Shown here one piece after another: positions 9,785 through 21,240 of a stretch of DNA of 64,000 bases; positions within the stretch are counted from its first letter, which is position 1; every line of letters begins with the position of its first letter. The notes under the pieces were generated by a model, which had not been told where the DNA came from, did no database searches, and saw only the letters and a list, made by a program, of their open reading frames with translations. The translations under genes were made by a program, and so were the position numbers. This DNA comes from Powellomyces hirtus (Eukaryota > Chytridiomycota > Chytridiomycetes > Spizellomycetales > Powellomycetaceae): assembly GCA_025526995.1 (NCBI GenBank), contig JAHLKG010000010.1, forward strand, positions 806,001 to 870,000. Direction: 5' to 3'.

Positions 9785-11027
9785 GTCTTGTGCGTGAACT
9801 CGGACAAGTGCAGGGATCCGCGGTATTGCGGAATATCAAATTGCTGATCTCGCCTGTCGCTGTCATGTTTCTCTTCCTTCCTGCGCATCTACGCGTCGCG
9901 CATAGTTCCCGACGACACCAAGGACGCTCCTATTCAGCAAACGATGGATACCCTGTCATAATTGCGGTAACGAAGTACACATCCCAGCCTCTTTACTATT
10001 TTGTTAAATGAGGCTCCAAGCTGCCCGCGCACCAAACGGGCTTGGGCCATGTTGCACCATGCGCTACATTCATGCCATAGCTTGGTGAGACTGACAAACA
10101 TTGTGCTCGTGGTGGCGGTCAAAAAAAGAGCCGACGAAGGATGTCACTATAGACACTTCTGGTTGCTTCATCACCTGAGGGACTTTTGTTGATTGCGAAG
10201 CGCTCGTTAGTAGATAGACATCAACGCATTAAAATGGAGTTTCTAAATAAGATGAATCTAGAAGTGCATGGGCGTTAATTATTACTGGTAATGAGAATGA
10301 TGATGAGGTATAAACAACTACAGGTAGTATCGATAGCAATTATGACCTTCAGTACATGTGATTGAGATAGGACCACATCGTTTCACCTTAATTCGTGAGG
10401 AGCACCTGGCACCGGTACTGCACGTCCCGATCAAGTTGAGGCGGCGGGAGACCCACTGCCAGGTCCTTGATTTGCCTTATTCGTGCCTCCCAGAATTCCA
10501 GTCGTCGGGTACGCGTCCGAAGGCTTGATAATGGAAAGGAGGTCTACCAAGGAGCTTACTGTGCCTAAAACGCGGTACGTGAAATAGGAGACGCGTTCCC
10601 CGCCCTACGGTCAACAACTTAAGTGAAGAATTTTGCGCCGATGGGGTCCGTTGGGAAGAAGGGAAGGTGGCACACGCTGACCGCTAAGCTCACTCAACAT
10701 GGGCGGGGTGGACAGCTGTGCACACTTCTCTCTCTGAACTGGCGGGATATGACGAGCAAAGCGCTCACTGCCCGCCCCCATCAGACCATCCTCGCGGCCT
10801 TTGCATAGTTGCTGTTGTTTCCCGCCTTGTCCATCGTCAGGCCTCTTCTCGCAGATTTGTTCAACCTCTGCCGTATCGCGCAGCACCCAAGTTACCCAAC
10901 CTCGTTCAAATATGAGATAGCAAGTCCCCGCCGCATATTAAACGAACCCTCTCTGGTGTCCGTCGTCCGTCGTCCTGTCTCTTTCTCCCTCTCTTCCTCT
11001 TTTCTCTGCCCTTTTTTCCCTGCTTCA
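9785..11027. other. Intergenic region between divergent genes
   Basis: This 1.2-kb stretch separates two divergent start codons. I found no coding exon that could be linked to a protein. The last 100 bp before 11028 form a long CT-rich tract, a usual fungal core-promoter and transcript-start feature for the plus-strand gene. Confidence 0.5.
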
Positions 11028-11680
11028 ATGGCTGAACCGTCGCTTCCGTCGAGGTCCTCTCCAATATGCGAAGGCTCCAGCATAACACCACCTCCCCAAG
11101 CCGCCACTTCACAAGCGACTCTACAAACGGAAAGAGTTGTCGATCCAACCGACTTTGCAAGACATCCACGGAAATCGGTTTGCTGGCCTGAAGACGACGC
11201 CAAACGGAAAGATAGTGGAGTCGATATCCCTCATGGTGTGGATGTGATATTTAAAGTTGCCCTTGCACTGTCAAGCAAGCTAAACCCTACATGTCTTCCT
11301 CCCCTCAGACGACACATTACCCGTAAAAGTTCATGCAACAAGATGCGCCCGACCACCACCCTGCAGAGATCCTCTTACCTACCACGCCTCGCTGAAGAGG
11401 GCACGAACATTAGACGACCTCCACCCAAAGCAACCTGTCTCACACATCATCAATGTTCATGGTAAGCCACTTTTTGATTTCTCTCTAGACTTGAACCATC
11501 TGCTTACCTCTGTTCCGGAACACACTAGACCGTCATCACCACCTTCTTCATGTAGAAAAGGTACCATTCTTCCGCCGCCGAAGTGTCAAATGGATCATGA
11601 CCGTCATCATGTTCCTCTTGTTGGTGGCGATAGCGACGTTTGTCGGTCTTGTCATCAAGTACCGAAAGTCCGGCCCTTGA
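11028..11680 (+). CDS. Small predicted tail-anchored membrane protein, unknown function
   Basis: Three exons (11028-11235, 11309-11461, 11529-11680) give 170 aa. Introns are 73 and 67 nt with GTGTGG/CTCAG and GTAAGC/ACTAG ends. The N-terminal 140 residues are polar, Ser/Pro-rich and probably disordered (MAEPSLPSRSS onward). The last exon carries basic residues (FFRRRSVKW), then one hydrophobic helix of about 20 residues (IMTVIMFLLLVAIATFVGLV) and a short basic tail IKYRKSGP. This is the topology of a C-terminal tail anchor with cytosolic N-terminus. The start was chosen because it follows a CT-rich leader; the frame is open further upstream. I recognise no family. It could also be a type-II or SNARE-like adaptor, though no heptad coiled coil is evident. 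Confidence 0.6.
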
Positions 11681-11996
11681 TGAAGCACACTTCTTGTCCA
11701 TACCTTTTGACCAGTAGTGGCACCACTGTGCTGGACATAGTGTCTTCATTTCAGCCACCGCTCCCTGTAATTATTGTTTCTCTGGTTTCCTGCATCCAAC
11801 AGTGCTAGGACTCCCGATCTGCCCCCAAGTTAGTTGCCTGGCGCCCTAACATCAACTGTACCAGAGTTTGTTCGAATGATCTAATAATATGAAATGAATC
11901 TGAAATCATGCTACTTAATGACGATTTCAAAAGGAAAGGAAAGATATGAAGAGTACTCCGTCTCTAACGCTATCGGCGTTGCTGCCGGATCAAGTG

Positions 11997-12938
11997 TCAT
12001 CCCACTTGCAGCATTTCTATCAACTCTCGCAGGTCATCCACAACATCAACAACCTCCTCTGACGTTTTGATGCACGAAAGTCTACTTGCTAAAAGATCTG
12101 GATCGAGGAGTGTTGAATGGATGACGGAGACCTGAGGGGTAGATCCAGCGACTTGTGAAGAGGAAGCGCAGATCGATAAGATCTCAATCAGGGTCCGCAG
12201 CTCGACGACCAATCGTCCTGCATCCTCGGATAATGTTCGGTCAGTGATAAGCTGCAAACGTTTTTGCACCAGCTGCAGGGGCGTCCGGTGATGCCGATCC
12301 AGCGCCGATGCATTCGCATTCGCGCGGAGAAGAAGAAGAACGCAGTCAAGCTGATTAGCTAGCACGGCGAGATGCAAACATGTGTTGCCGTTTACGTCTT
12401 GTAAAGAGATGTCGGCGCCCCTCTCAATCAACGCTTGCGCAGCGTCCACCGATCCGGCTGCGCACGCAAAGTGGAGGGCAGAGCGACCCTTCTCATCCAC
12501 AGCATCAGGGTCCGCGGAAAAGACATCCAAAAGCTCGCAAACTTCATACACCTGGCCTCTCGCAGCAGCGTCGTGCAATTTACGCAGATTCGACAAGGCG
12601 CGCCGACCTGCCGCAACAAGCCCCGACTGTCCAGCCAGATGCTTATGGCCGATCCTACTCCCACTGGCCTCCCGCAGTCCTTCCTTGAGTTTGCCGACGC
12701 GCCCTGCTCCGTGGCTTGTAGCAACTTTGTGAAGAAGTGTGTGGTCCAGTAGCATCGGGGAGGAGGAAGGAAGGGTTGTTGCGGTGGTAGATGGCATGCG
12801 AGAAAATTTTGCTAATGGGGAGGCGTCCATTGTGGGGGAGTTCATAGGTGTTCCTGAAGCGGGGAGGGCCGCCGCGGACACGGCAATGCATATTGCCGAA
12901 GGAGCCGACAGATGCTGTGGCGAGCCCTTTGTTTTCAT
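11997..12938 (-). CDS. ANKRD54-like ankyrin repeat protein
   Basis: A single exon gives 313 aa from ATG 12938; the frame is open to a possible ATG at 13085, but those extra residues look like translated leader. The N-terminal third is low-complexity. The conserved part begins LRKLHDAAARGQVYEVCELL and contains ankyrin repeats with canonical cores: KGRSALHFACAAGSVDAAQALIERGAD, NGNTCLHLAVLANQLDCVLLLL and HHRTPLQLVQKRLQLI. The run of motifs, the DADPDAVDEKGR-type start and the helical C-terminus ending in a DVVDDLRELIEML segment match animal ANKRD54 in order and spacing. That protein shuttles between nucleus and cytoplasm and scaffolds kinases such as Lyn. A protein-binding role is inferred for the fungus. 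It is convergent with the tail-anchored gene; 316 bp separate the stops. Confidence 0.75.
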   Translation of the reverse strand: MKTKGSPQHLSAPSAICIAVSAAALPASGTPMNSPTMDASPLAKFSRMPSTTATTLPSSSPMLLDHTLLHKVATSHGAGRVGKLKEGLREASGSRIGHKHLAGQSGLVAAGRRALSNLRKLHDAAARGQVYEVCELLDVFSADPDAVDEKGRSALHFACAAGSVDAAQALIERGADISLQDVNGNTCLHLAVLANQLDCVLLLLRANANASALDRHHRTPLQLVQKRLQLITDRTLSEDAGRLVVELRTLIEILSICASSSQVAGSTPQVSVIHSTLLDPDLLASRLSCIKTSEEVVDVVDDLRELIEMLQVG

Positions 12939-14760
12939 TTGTGCTGACGTGTTGGTGAGAGGATGGTATGCAGGGCTGTATCGTTGGCAGAAACGTCGGG
13001 ATTGAAGACCTTTATGTGGGGGGGTTTTTGCGGTCCAATTTCGGCGAGAAAACACGGCCCGGAAAAGGAGGGGCGTGCAGGACATGGGCGTGTGTGTGCC
13101 GAAAGGACTGGGTTTGCTTACGCAATGGGGTTGTGTAACAGCGGACTGTCACGTGTTGAGGGCGGAAGGGGCGCGTTGTTTCTCGGCTTTCTTTCCAATT
13201 CTTGATGCGGTTGATGGTGATTGATGAATCGATGCGGAAGGTCATGGAATGTACAGTAAGGTGTTGGCAATTCATTTGTATATGTTTATAAAGCAGCTCG
13301 TTCGCTGTCAAAGAGGAATCTGGGGAAATCCTCAGAATCCAGGTTGAAGGCCGGAAATGTGCGGGCTGTTCTCAATAATGGCTTGTATGTCGGTGTTTTC
13401 AGCATTTGAGCTGGATAAAAGCCCACCGGGCTGTTGATGGCGAGCAGATAAGGCCACAGGAAGCGGAGTGATAAGGTACGCACAACTGTGGTCAGATAAT
13501 CGCTGTATGTCATCTATTAAACCTTTGGGCTGCCATCGGGATTGTACTATCGTTCGAATTGGAGGAAAATTGTATCTGGTGGACTTTCGTGTGCTTCCCA
13601 ATCAGCAGCGGAGTGGCAGAGCTGTCAGGTCGGCTCTAGCAGGGGTCATAGCAGGATGTCTTATTTCCGCCTATTCCGGCGGGCACTAATCTTCAAGGCT
13701 GGATTTTATTTTTGATAGTTTTTTTTGACATCGCAAGACTGTGAGGTCGAGGCCTTGAGGTTGATACCAAAAACCTCCAATAAACTGTCAATGATCAATT
13801 TGTAGGCCCAGTGGCTGCCTCCAACTCGGTTCTCCTTTCGGCATCTAGCTGTAGTCGGTCCAGCGTAACCGGGCGCCGTCTCTACAAGGTTTGCCCCCAT
13901 GCCGCTCTGGGTAGGCTCAGCGTTCCCCGTTGCGCCGATTAGTATTAGTGTCGCCCTTCCTTGAGGGGGGTTGCTGCGCGCGCATTTTTAACATCGGTGG
14001 CCTTTCCATTTCCATCCCAATCCAATCACGCCGTGACACTGGATGTGCGGGAAGGCAGGGAGGGAGGGAGGAGACCCAACTAGGGAGTCGGTCGCTTTTC
14101 TGTTGACACGCAGAAACTAACCAACTAGACACAAACGGGCGCATACATGGTTGCTGCTTGGGAACGTGTAGACACGGATTAGGGACTTTCTTCTCATATT
14201 AAAAGAACAAAAAGGGATTCTGCACATTCCCCCCCGCTTACAGGCCCCTTGCCGTTCCCCCCCAAGACCTGCTAGACATTTATCTATATTATCCACCGGA
14301 GATAGGCGGAGAAAACAGCAGATACTCCCAGCACCCGCTTTTGTTGTGTGTTGTTGCTCGCTTGCCTCATACCAAGGGTTAGCTCTGTACATATATTGCT
14401 GCATTTTACATACAAGGTAGGTTGTACATGTGGAGGTCATGGGCATTGGTGAGACTGGAGAGGAAAAGGATTTGGGCAGGGAACCTGCAAGCGCAGACGG
14501 CAGCAATGCCGTCAAGCATTGCCACTTTTTTGAACGTGAGACTCAACATGCTGACGTCTGGCTGGGCCGGACGCACCATCCGACGTGTGGGAAGGTTGAG
14601 GGACAGTTGTGATGTACTGTTGATGAAAGAAAAAGTCTCACCGTTGGATTGCCGTCGGAAACCTGCTGTGCAAAGACTCTGCCCATAATCACATCTGACA
14701 TTTCTACTGAAGTACTCTGATCTAATCCACATCTGGCAATCAGGAATCAGCTATCCCATC
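12939..14760. other. Intergenic region, possible short ORF
   Basis: These 1.8 kb lie between the divergent ANKRD54-like and CHD genes. The only stretch with a faint coding look is a 75-codon minus-strand frame at 13286-13513 (MTYSDYLTTVVRTL start), with no recognisable domain. A pyrimidine-rich block occurs near 14220-14260. Nothing else could be supported. Confidence 0.4.
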
Positions 14761-17700
14761 ATGGCGGCCCCGTACTCGGCCAACCAGCGACCTTTCGCTA
14801 GATCGGATGCTGAAACAACGGATCCATTTGATTCTGACTCATCGCTTTCGGATATCTCGGAGAGCGAACAAGGCGCATCCCAACAACCGATCACCTCCAC
14901 AAAGGAAGAAGAGGACTTTCTCTCAGATAACTCTGACGTGAGTTTGCATGCGAATCTATCTCGCACTTTGACAGGATCTGATACATATTTTCCACATTTT
15001 TCACGTCAGTCCGAACTTTCCCACATTGATGACGACGACGAAGATTTTGACGAGACGGAGACAGTAAAGGAGAGAGTTGCAAAGCAAAAGAGAGCGGCCG
15101 CTGCAGAAAAGAAGAGTGTTGCAGCTGCCAAGAAAGCCGCTGCTGGAGCGAAGACGGTGCCGTTCGATGCCGTCGTTATTCCCATGGGCGATAAGACGGC
15201 AATCGAAAAACTGATATCCTGGCGTCGAACCGAAGATGATAAGGAGGAAATCATGGTCAAATATAAGGTTTGTTCTTGGAATTGTGGCTCGCATATGCGA
15301 CCGACCATACTGACGAGTAGCGTACAGAATATGAGCTATATCCACGCTGAATGGCTATCAAGAGAGGATGTCGAAGCCAGCAAAATGGGCAAGATGCGCG
15401 TTAAGCGATTTTTGGAGAAACCGTCATGGGACAACCAGTGGAGTGAAGAGGAGCCATTCAACCCTTCTTTCAAATTGGTAAGTTTTTCACCGTTGTGCCA
15501 CGTGAATCTTGGAAGATACTGATCAGCAAATTCATTGGTATTAGATTGATCGGTTACTGGACGAGGGCGAATTGGGAGAAGGAGAGATCTATTACCTGGT
15601 GAAATGGCGCGCCCAGACATATGATGCTGCGACCTGGGAGCCTTCAAAGCTTGTTCAAGAGGTGAGCTTGCTTGGAACTTCGGAAATGCGAATGAGAAAG
15701 ACTCATCACTGTCTTGTTTGCTTGTAGCTGGATGCTGAGCAAATTCCAGATTTCAACAAGCGGCGGTTCCTAACACCAGCCAAAGAAAGAAGCTACACTA
15801 ATCCGCCTCGACGCCCTCCACCTAAGGATTGGCACAAGATGGACGAGTCTCCCTCGTAAGTATTCGATATGGCCATCTGATATACAGCAACTGCAGTTAA
15901 CCAACCGCTTTCCGTGTAGATATAAGAACGATATGCAGTTGCGACCATACCAGTTGGAAGGACTAAACTGGCTCTTGTTCTGGTTAGTTGATCAGTCACA
16001 TTAGTTTTCCGTTAAGCTGTGCTGACTCTTGCCGTTGCCTTCACAACTATGTAGCTGGTATAACAGACAAAACAGTATCCTAGCTGATGAGATGGGTCTC
16101 GGTAAAACAGTCCAGTCTACCGTTTTTCTCGATTATCTCTATACCAGAGAGTCCTTCTGCGGGCCATTCCTGATCGTAACTCCGCTTTCAACAATTGGGA
16201 ACTGGGAGCGAGAGATCAAGACTTGGACGGATATGAATGTTGTCGTATACCATGGACGGGACACTGCACGAAACCTGATCGTCGAAACCGAGTTCTACTA
16301 CAGAGATACACAAGCTCATCCCATCGCCGGAATATACAAGTTCGACATCATCTTGACCACGTACGAAATGGCAATGTCTGGAGCCTCGCAGCTCCGTCCC
16401 ATTCCGTGGCGATGCGTGGTTTTGGACGAAGCGCATCGCTTGAAGAACAAAACTTCGAAAGTGTCGGAGATTTTGAAGACATACAGTATGGCTCACCGCG
16501 TGCTGCTCACTGGAACACCGCTACAAAACTCGTTGGATGAACTGTGGGCGCTGCTGAATTTCTTGCAGCCTGAACGATTCGCCAGCGAGGCAGATTTCCA
16601 AGCAGAGTACGGCTCTCTGAGCAGCGCTGCGGATGTTGAGAAGTTACAGGGACTTTTGAAACCACTGATGTTGCGAAGAATGAAAGAGGATGTCGAGAAG
16701 TCCATACCCGTGAAAGAAGAGACGATCGTGGAAGTAGAATTGACTACTGTGCAAAAGAAATGGTACCGATCCATCTTGGAGAAGAACTTCACATGGCTCA
16801 AGCAAGGGCCAAAGAAGACCAACGTCCCGAATCTCATCAACACAATGATCGAACTTCGCAAATGCTGCATCCACCCATTCTTGCTGAAAGGCGCTGAAGA
16901 CCAGATCATGAAAGAGAAGCCCGCCGACACTGTGGAACAACATTTCCAAGCCCTCATTCAAGCCTCTGGAAAGATGGTTCTCATCGATAAACTACTAGTG
17001 AAACTGCGAGCGGGAGGACACAAAGTGCTGATTTTCTCACAGATGACGCGATGTTTGGATATCATCCAGGATTATCTGCGTGGTCGCCAGTGGCAGTTCG
17101 AGCGGATCGATGGTGGAGTGCGAGGAGATTTGCGACAGGCTGCCATTGACCGATTCTCCGCGCCCGAGAGCGAAACCTTTGTGTTCCTGTTGTGTACACG
17201 AGCTGGAGGCGTCGGAATTAACCTTACGGCTGCGGATACTTGCATTATCTTTGATAGTGATTGGAATCCACAGAACGATCTGCAAGCTCAAAGTCGAGTG
17301 CATCGAATTGGACAGAAGCGACCTGTACAAATTTACAGATTAATCACTCGGAATACTTACGAACGCGAAATGTTTGATCGAGCGAGCATGAAGCTGGGCC
17401 TTGACAGGGCGATCCTGCAGCGTATGGACGGAGACCCGGCGGGTATAGAAGGATTAGACGCATCCAAGCCCCCCTCGTCCATGTCGAAAACCGAGATCGA
17501 GGAGCTTCTGAAAAAGGGCGCTTATGGGGCCATGCTGGACGATGACGCGAGCAACTCTTTTTGTGACGAAGATATCGACAGCATCCTATCGAGACGAACT
17601 CAAGTCATTAAACACGACGCGGTTGTGCCATCGGAAAAGGGATCAATTTTCTCTAAAGCCACTTTCTCTGCATCCAACGCCGACAATGTCGACATCAATG

Positions 17701-20531
17701 ACCCCGACTTCTGGGACAAAATGGCACAGCGCGCGAAACTGGACGTGGTGGAAATGACTCCTGAAGCCGATCTCATCTTGGACTTGCCCAGACAGCGCCG
17801 ACAGGTACAAAGATTCGGGGCTACAGCACGAGGTAGTCCCATGGGAGCTGAAGGAGACGAAGATGAATACGGGGGCCGGTTTTCATCTCGGTCTTATCAG
17901 TCCGGAGAAGTCGTAAAGCCGTGGGCCCAGGCAGAAAAAACCCGTCTGGAACGGGCAATGATGGTTCACGGTTACGACAGTTGGGACATTATGGTCAGGG
18001 AGGCACTGAATCGACGTGTCATCGAAGATGTTCGCGCATGCGCTAGAGCCATGGTTATCCATGCTCTGACGGTCATCCCCAACCTCGAACAAGAGGCTTT
18101 AACAGACGTGAAGGCCGCAATCGCCTTAGAAGGGGACCGCACGTTGGATGAGCCACCATATCCCATCCCGGAAGTTCCATACCCTAACGCCACCCGACGT
18201 CAAGTGGCCGAGTACAGATCATTCTTGCTCGATGCACCACCAGAATATCACGAGCACCTAGAAAAACGTGCTAAGAATATGCTTTCGCGTATTTCGATGA
18301 TGTATTGTCTCCGACAGCGAATCAAGCCTACAAAGGACACGAAGATGCCACGCGTCGCCGGCGCACCTCCGGCCAGCTGGTGGGGCGCGCAGCAGGATCT
18401 CCATCTCCTGATCGGAATTGCAAAATATGGATATCAGCAATACGACAGGATAAGAATGGATCCTGATTTGTGCTTCTTTTCACAAACGTTCGCCGACCTT
18501 CCTGGGCCGGAGCCTGTCCGTGAAGATGGGGCAGGAGATGGTGGTGCGGACCAAGATGCAGCGGATTTGAAGGCAGAGAAGGACGAAGAAAAGGACGATG
18601 ACGACGATGACGACGAGGAAGGGGAAGGCGCGACCCGCTTCCCCACGGAAACCCCCGCCTCCGAGGCTCCGTCCGGTGCCGGAACGCCGTCACTGGAAGC
18701 GGCAGAGCAATCTGCAACCAACGGCATCCATTTTCCATCTCCCAGCGATCTCGGATTCAGACTGCGACGAATTATGTCTGCCTTCCAGAAACAGCTAAAC
18801 TTCACTGCCCGTGAGTCCGCCAAACGACAACAGGCCGAAGAACGGACGCGTCTGAAGCAGGAGAAGGAACAGGAAAAGCAACGCGCCAGAGAGCACGACT
18901 TTTCTCGCAAGGAGAAGCAAGATTTTCAAAGAACGCTGATGTCGTATGGAGTCGAAACTGTCCCGGGCAAACCGACGGTTCGCGACTGGGTACGATTCAA
19001 GGAACTCTCCAACCTTCGCAAGTCTGTGGAAACTCTGGAAGACCATTACGTAAAACTCATGGCATCCTGTGAGGAAGTGATTCGCACCACTGAGGCCGCA
19101 CAAGAGGCGTCGGGAGGCAAAGAAGCTTCCGTTCTGGAAGATGACAAAAACGACAAGGATGCAGATGCGATCACGTACGATCGGGCCAAGAAGCTGCTGA
19201 AGCGTCTGGAACAAATGCGAGTTCTCCGTGAAGAAGTATTGCCGCAGCCACAGGTACATACTAAGATCTTCAACTTGATTTGCCTTTTAGACATTGCTTA
19301 CTCACCGTGTTCCTATTTCATTAGCTTGACGAGAAGCTTGCTGCGCTCAGGCGCCATGGCCGCTCTGGACTTCCTAGTTGGTGGACCTCTGAGTACGACA
19401 AACACTTCCTTCATGGAATAGCGAAATGGGGCCTCAATCGCAGTGACTTGATCATGGAGGGTAAGCCGACACTCGTTTGTCATCATTCATCGATTTATAT
19501 ATCTAACATAATTTTCCTCAGACCCTACCTCAGTGTTCTTCAAGCTACATCAAGAGTTCCTGCGCTCGCTCGAAGTCAGAGTTGCAGAGAACCTGTCCCG
19601 TGATGAACTCGTTGATGGCAGATGGGAAGATAAATTCTGGATGCGAGAGCCTGTAGCACTCCGGAGGTTTGAGGTTCTGTGCGAAGCCGCCATGAAGGAG
19701 CTACCGCGTTCCGCTTCAAGAATTGGACAGAAGTCAAAGCCATCATCGCCGGAGGTTTACGACGACTTGGTTGACACGCCATCCCGCTATCACCCTGGCA
19801 GCAGTAGCAAGTCTGTACGCCTAAAACTCAAGTTTGGCCAAACCCCAGATTCATCATCGTACGCGGAGAGTCCACCCATCAAACGCAGGCATTCTGAAGG
19901 CCGTGACGAGAGAGCGCGAAAGAAGGTTAAAAGTCGACCACATGAGGAGGAAGAGGGGGGAAGTAGCGGCGAAGACACGGACGCGATGCTACAAGCGGCA
20001 CAGAAGAAAACGGAGAAGAGAAAGCGGCGCCGAAGAGAAACGGAGGAGCATGAAGGCGGACATGGCTATCCAGAGGACGACTTCAACAGTTGGGATTCAC
20101 CGCGCCAGTCCAGAAGCCGCGGAGTTAGCCCGATTGAAAGTGAACGCAAAAAGAAAAAGCACAAGAGGAGCGACCGTAGTGACCGCCACCGACATCATGA
20201 ATCAAAACATCGCCGAAGACATGATGACATTGCCCTTTCGAGCGATGGAGACGACGGCCTCGACGAGCGGAAGAAGCACCGAAGCAAGCATGAAAAAAGC
20301 TCCAAAAGCCGACATCGAAACAAGAGCCACGGATATGACGATATGGACATTGCGGAATCGGATCGCCGAAGCAGTAAGCCGTTGAAGTCACGCACTGATG
20401 AACACCCGCCGTATCCTATGGTTCCACCACCGCAATATGCCATGCCGTATCACATGCACGAGCAAGCCATGGAACCTGAGATTCGTGGCGTGATGAACGA
20501 CCCCATCTTCAGTGACGACGAAGTGTTTTGA
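14761..20531 (+). CDS. CHD6-9/Kismet-type chromodomain helicase (chromatin remodeler)
   Basis: Nine exons: 14761-14937, 15010-15267, 15328-15477, 15545-15661, 15728-15855, 15920-15982, 16055-19253, 19325-19460 and 19522-20531, giving 1745 aa. Order: an acidic N-terminus; two chromodomains (KYKNMSYIHAEW and IYYLVKWRAQTYDAATWEP); a SNF2 ATPase with DEMGLGKT (about residue 309) and DEAH (about 421); and the helicase C lobe with SRVHRIGQ. Downstream blocks are diagnostic of subfamily III: EEIxDLL-KKGAYGAM, FCDEDID-ILSRRT, GSIFSKATFSAS, DPDFWDKMAQRAKLD, LLIGIAKYGYQQYDRIRMDPDLCF, LRRIMSAFQKQ and the SANT/SLIDE-like FSRKEKQDFQRTLMSYGV. The tail is Lys/Arg/Ser-rich. Such enzymes slide nucleosomes and promote transcription. 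Chd1 and Mi-2 types lack these downstream blocks. Confidence 0.93.
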
Positions 20532-21240
20532 GGGAAATGCATCACCCATGCCGTCACGACCACTAAGATATAATACAGAATGAAGTCATTTGTGCATAAA
20601 TAAATACATGCGACCCACTTTGCATCTCATTTTGATCGAAAATTTAGTATTGTCGTTCTTTGACGCTGTTGTTGGGCCTTCCACCACTCCCACGACAGCA
20701 AGCGGTCATGCATTTTGTTAGTATATTGCATCGTTTGGGGACTCTTGCAAAGGATGGCCGTGTGTATTGTGTATTCATTCATACAAGGTATAGTTGCCAC
20801 TTTGTGGTCGATCACGTTTCGGGCATTTTGCAGAGGTAATCATTTCCACACAATTTTAGTTATACACGAGATTGTGTCAGTCACACGGAAATGATGCCGC
20901 AAGGACCATGCATAACAAGATAAGACGGGAGTACGGCTAATTACGATATAACTGAAGAATCAGGTAACTATCGATATTATGAATTGATGAACAATACGAA
21001 GCGAACTCCGCGCAGAAAGAAGATTAGAAGGAAAAGAAGGGTGTCTTTTAAACTGCGCAAGCCAAGCGCGTCAAAACGCGCACTTCCCCATGGCTGACCT
21101 ATTCCCCAGTTGCTTTTCGCTTTAAAACCAAAGGACCTCATCCCTCGTCTCACAGACAAACACAAACACTTTTGGATTCCTAGATATCTATCTAATTTAT
21201 TTACTATTTAACACGAGACATTTGTATATTTAATCCCAAC
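20532..21240. other. Intergenic region, promoter of UDP-glucose dehydrogenase
   Basis: This 709-bp stretch runs from the CHD stop codon to the next ATG. An ATAAATAAA cluster near 20597 probably provides the CHD polyadenylation signal. The 60 bp before 21241 are AT-rich (ATCTAATTTATTTACTATTTAAC). No gene was seen. Confidence 0.5.
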
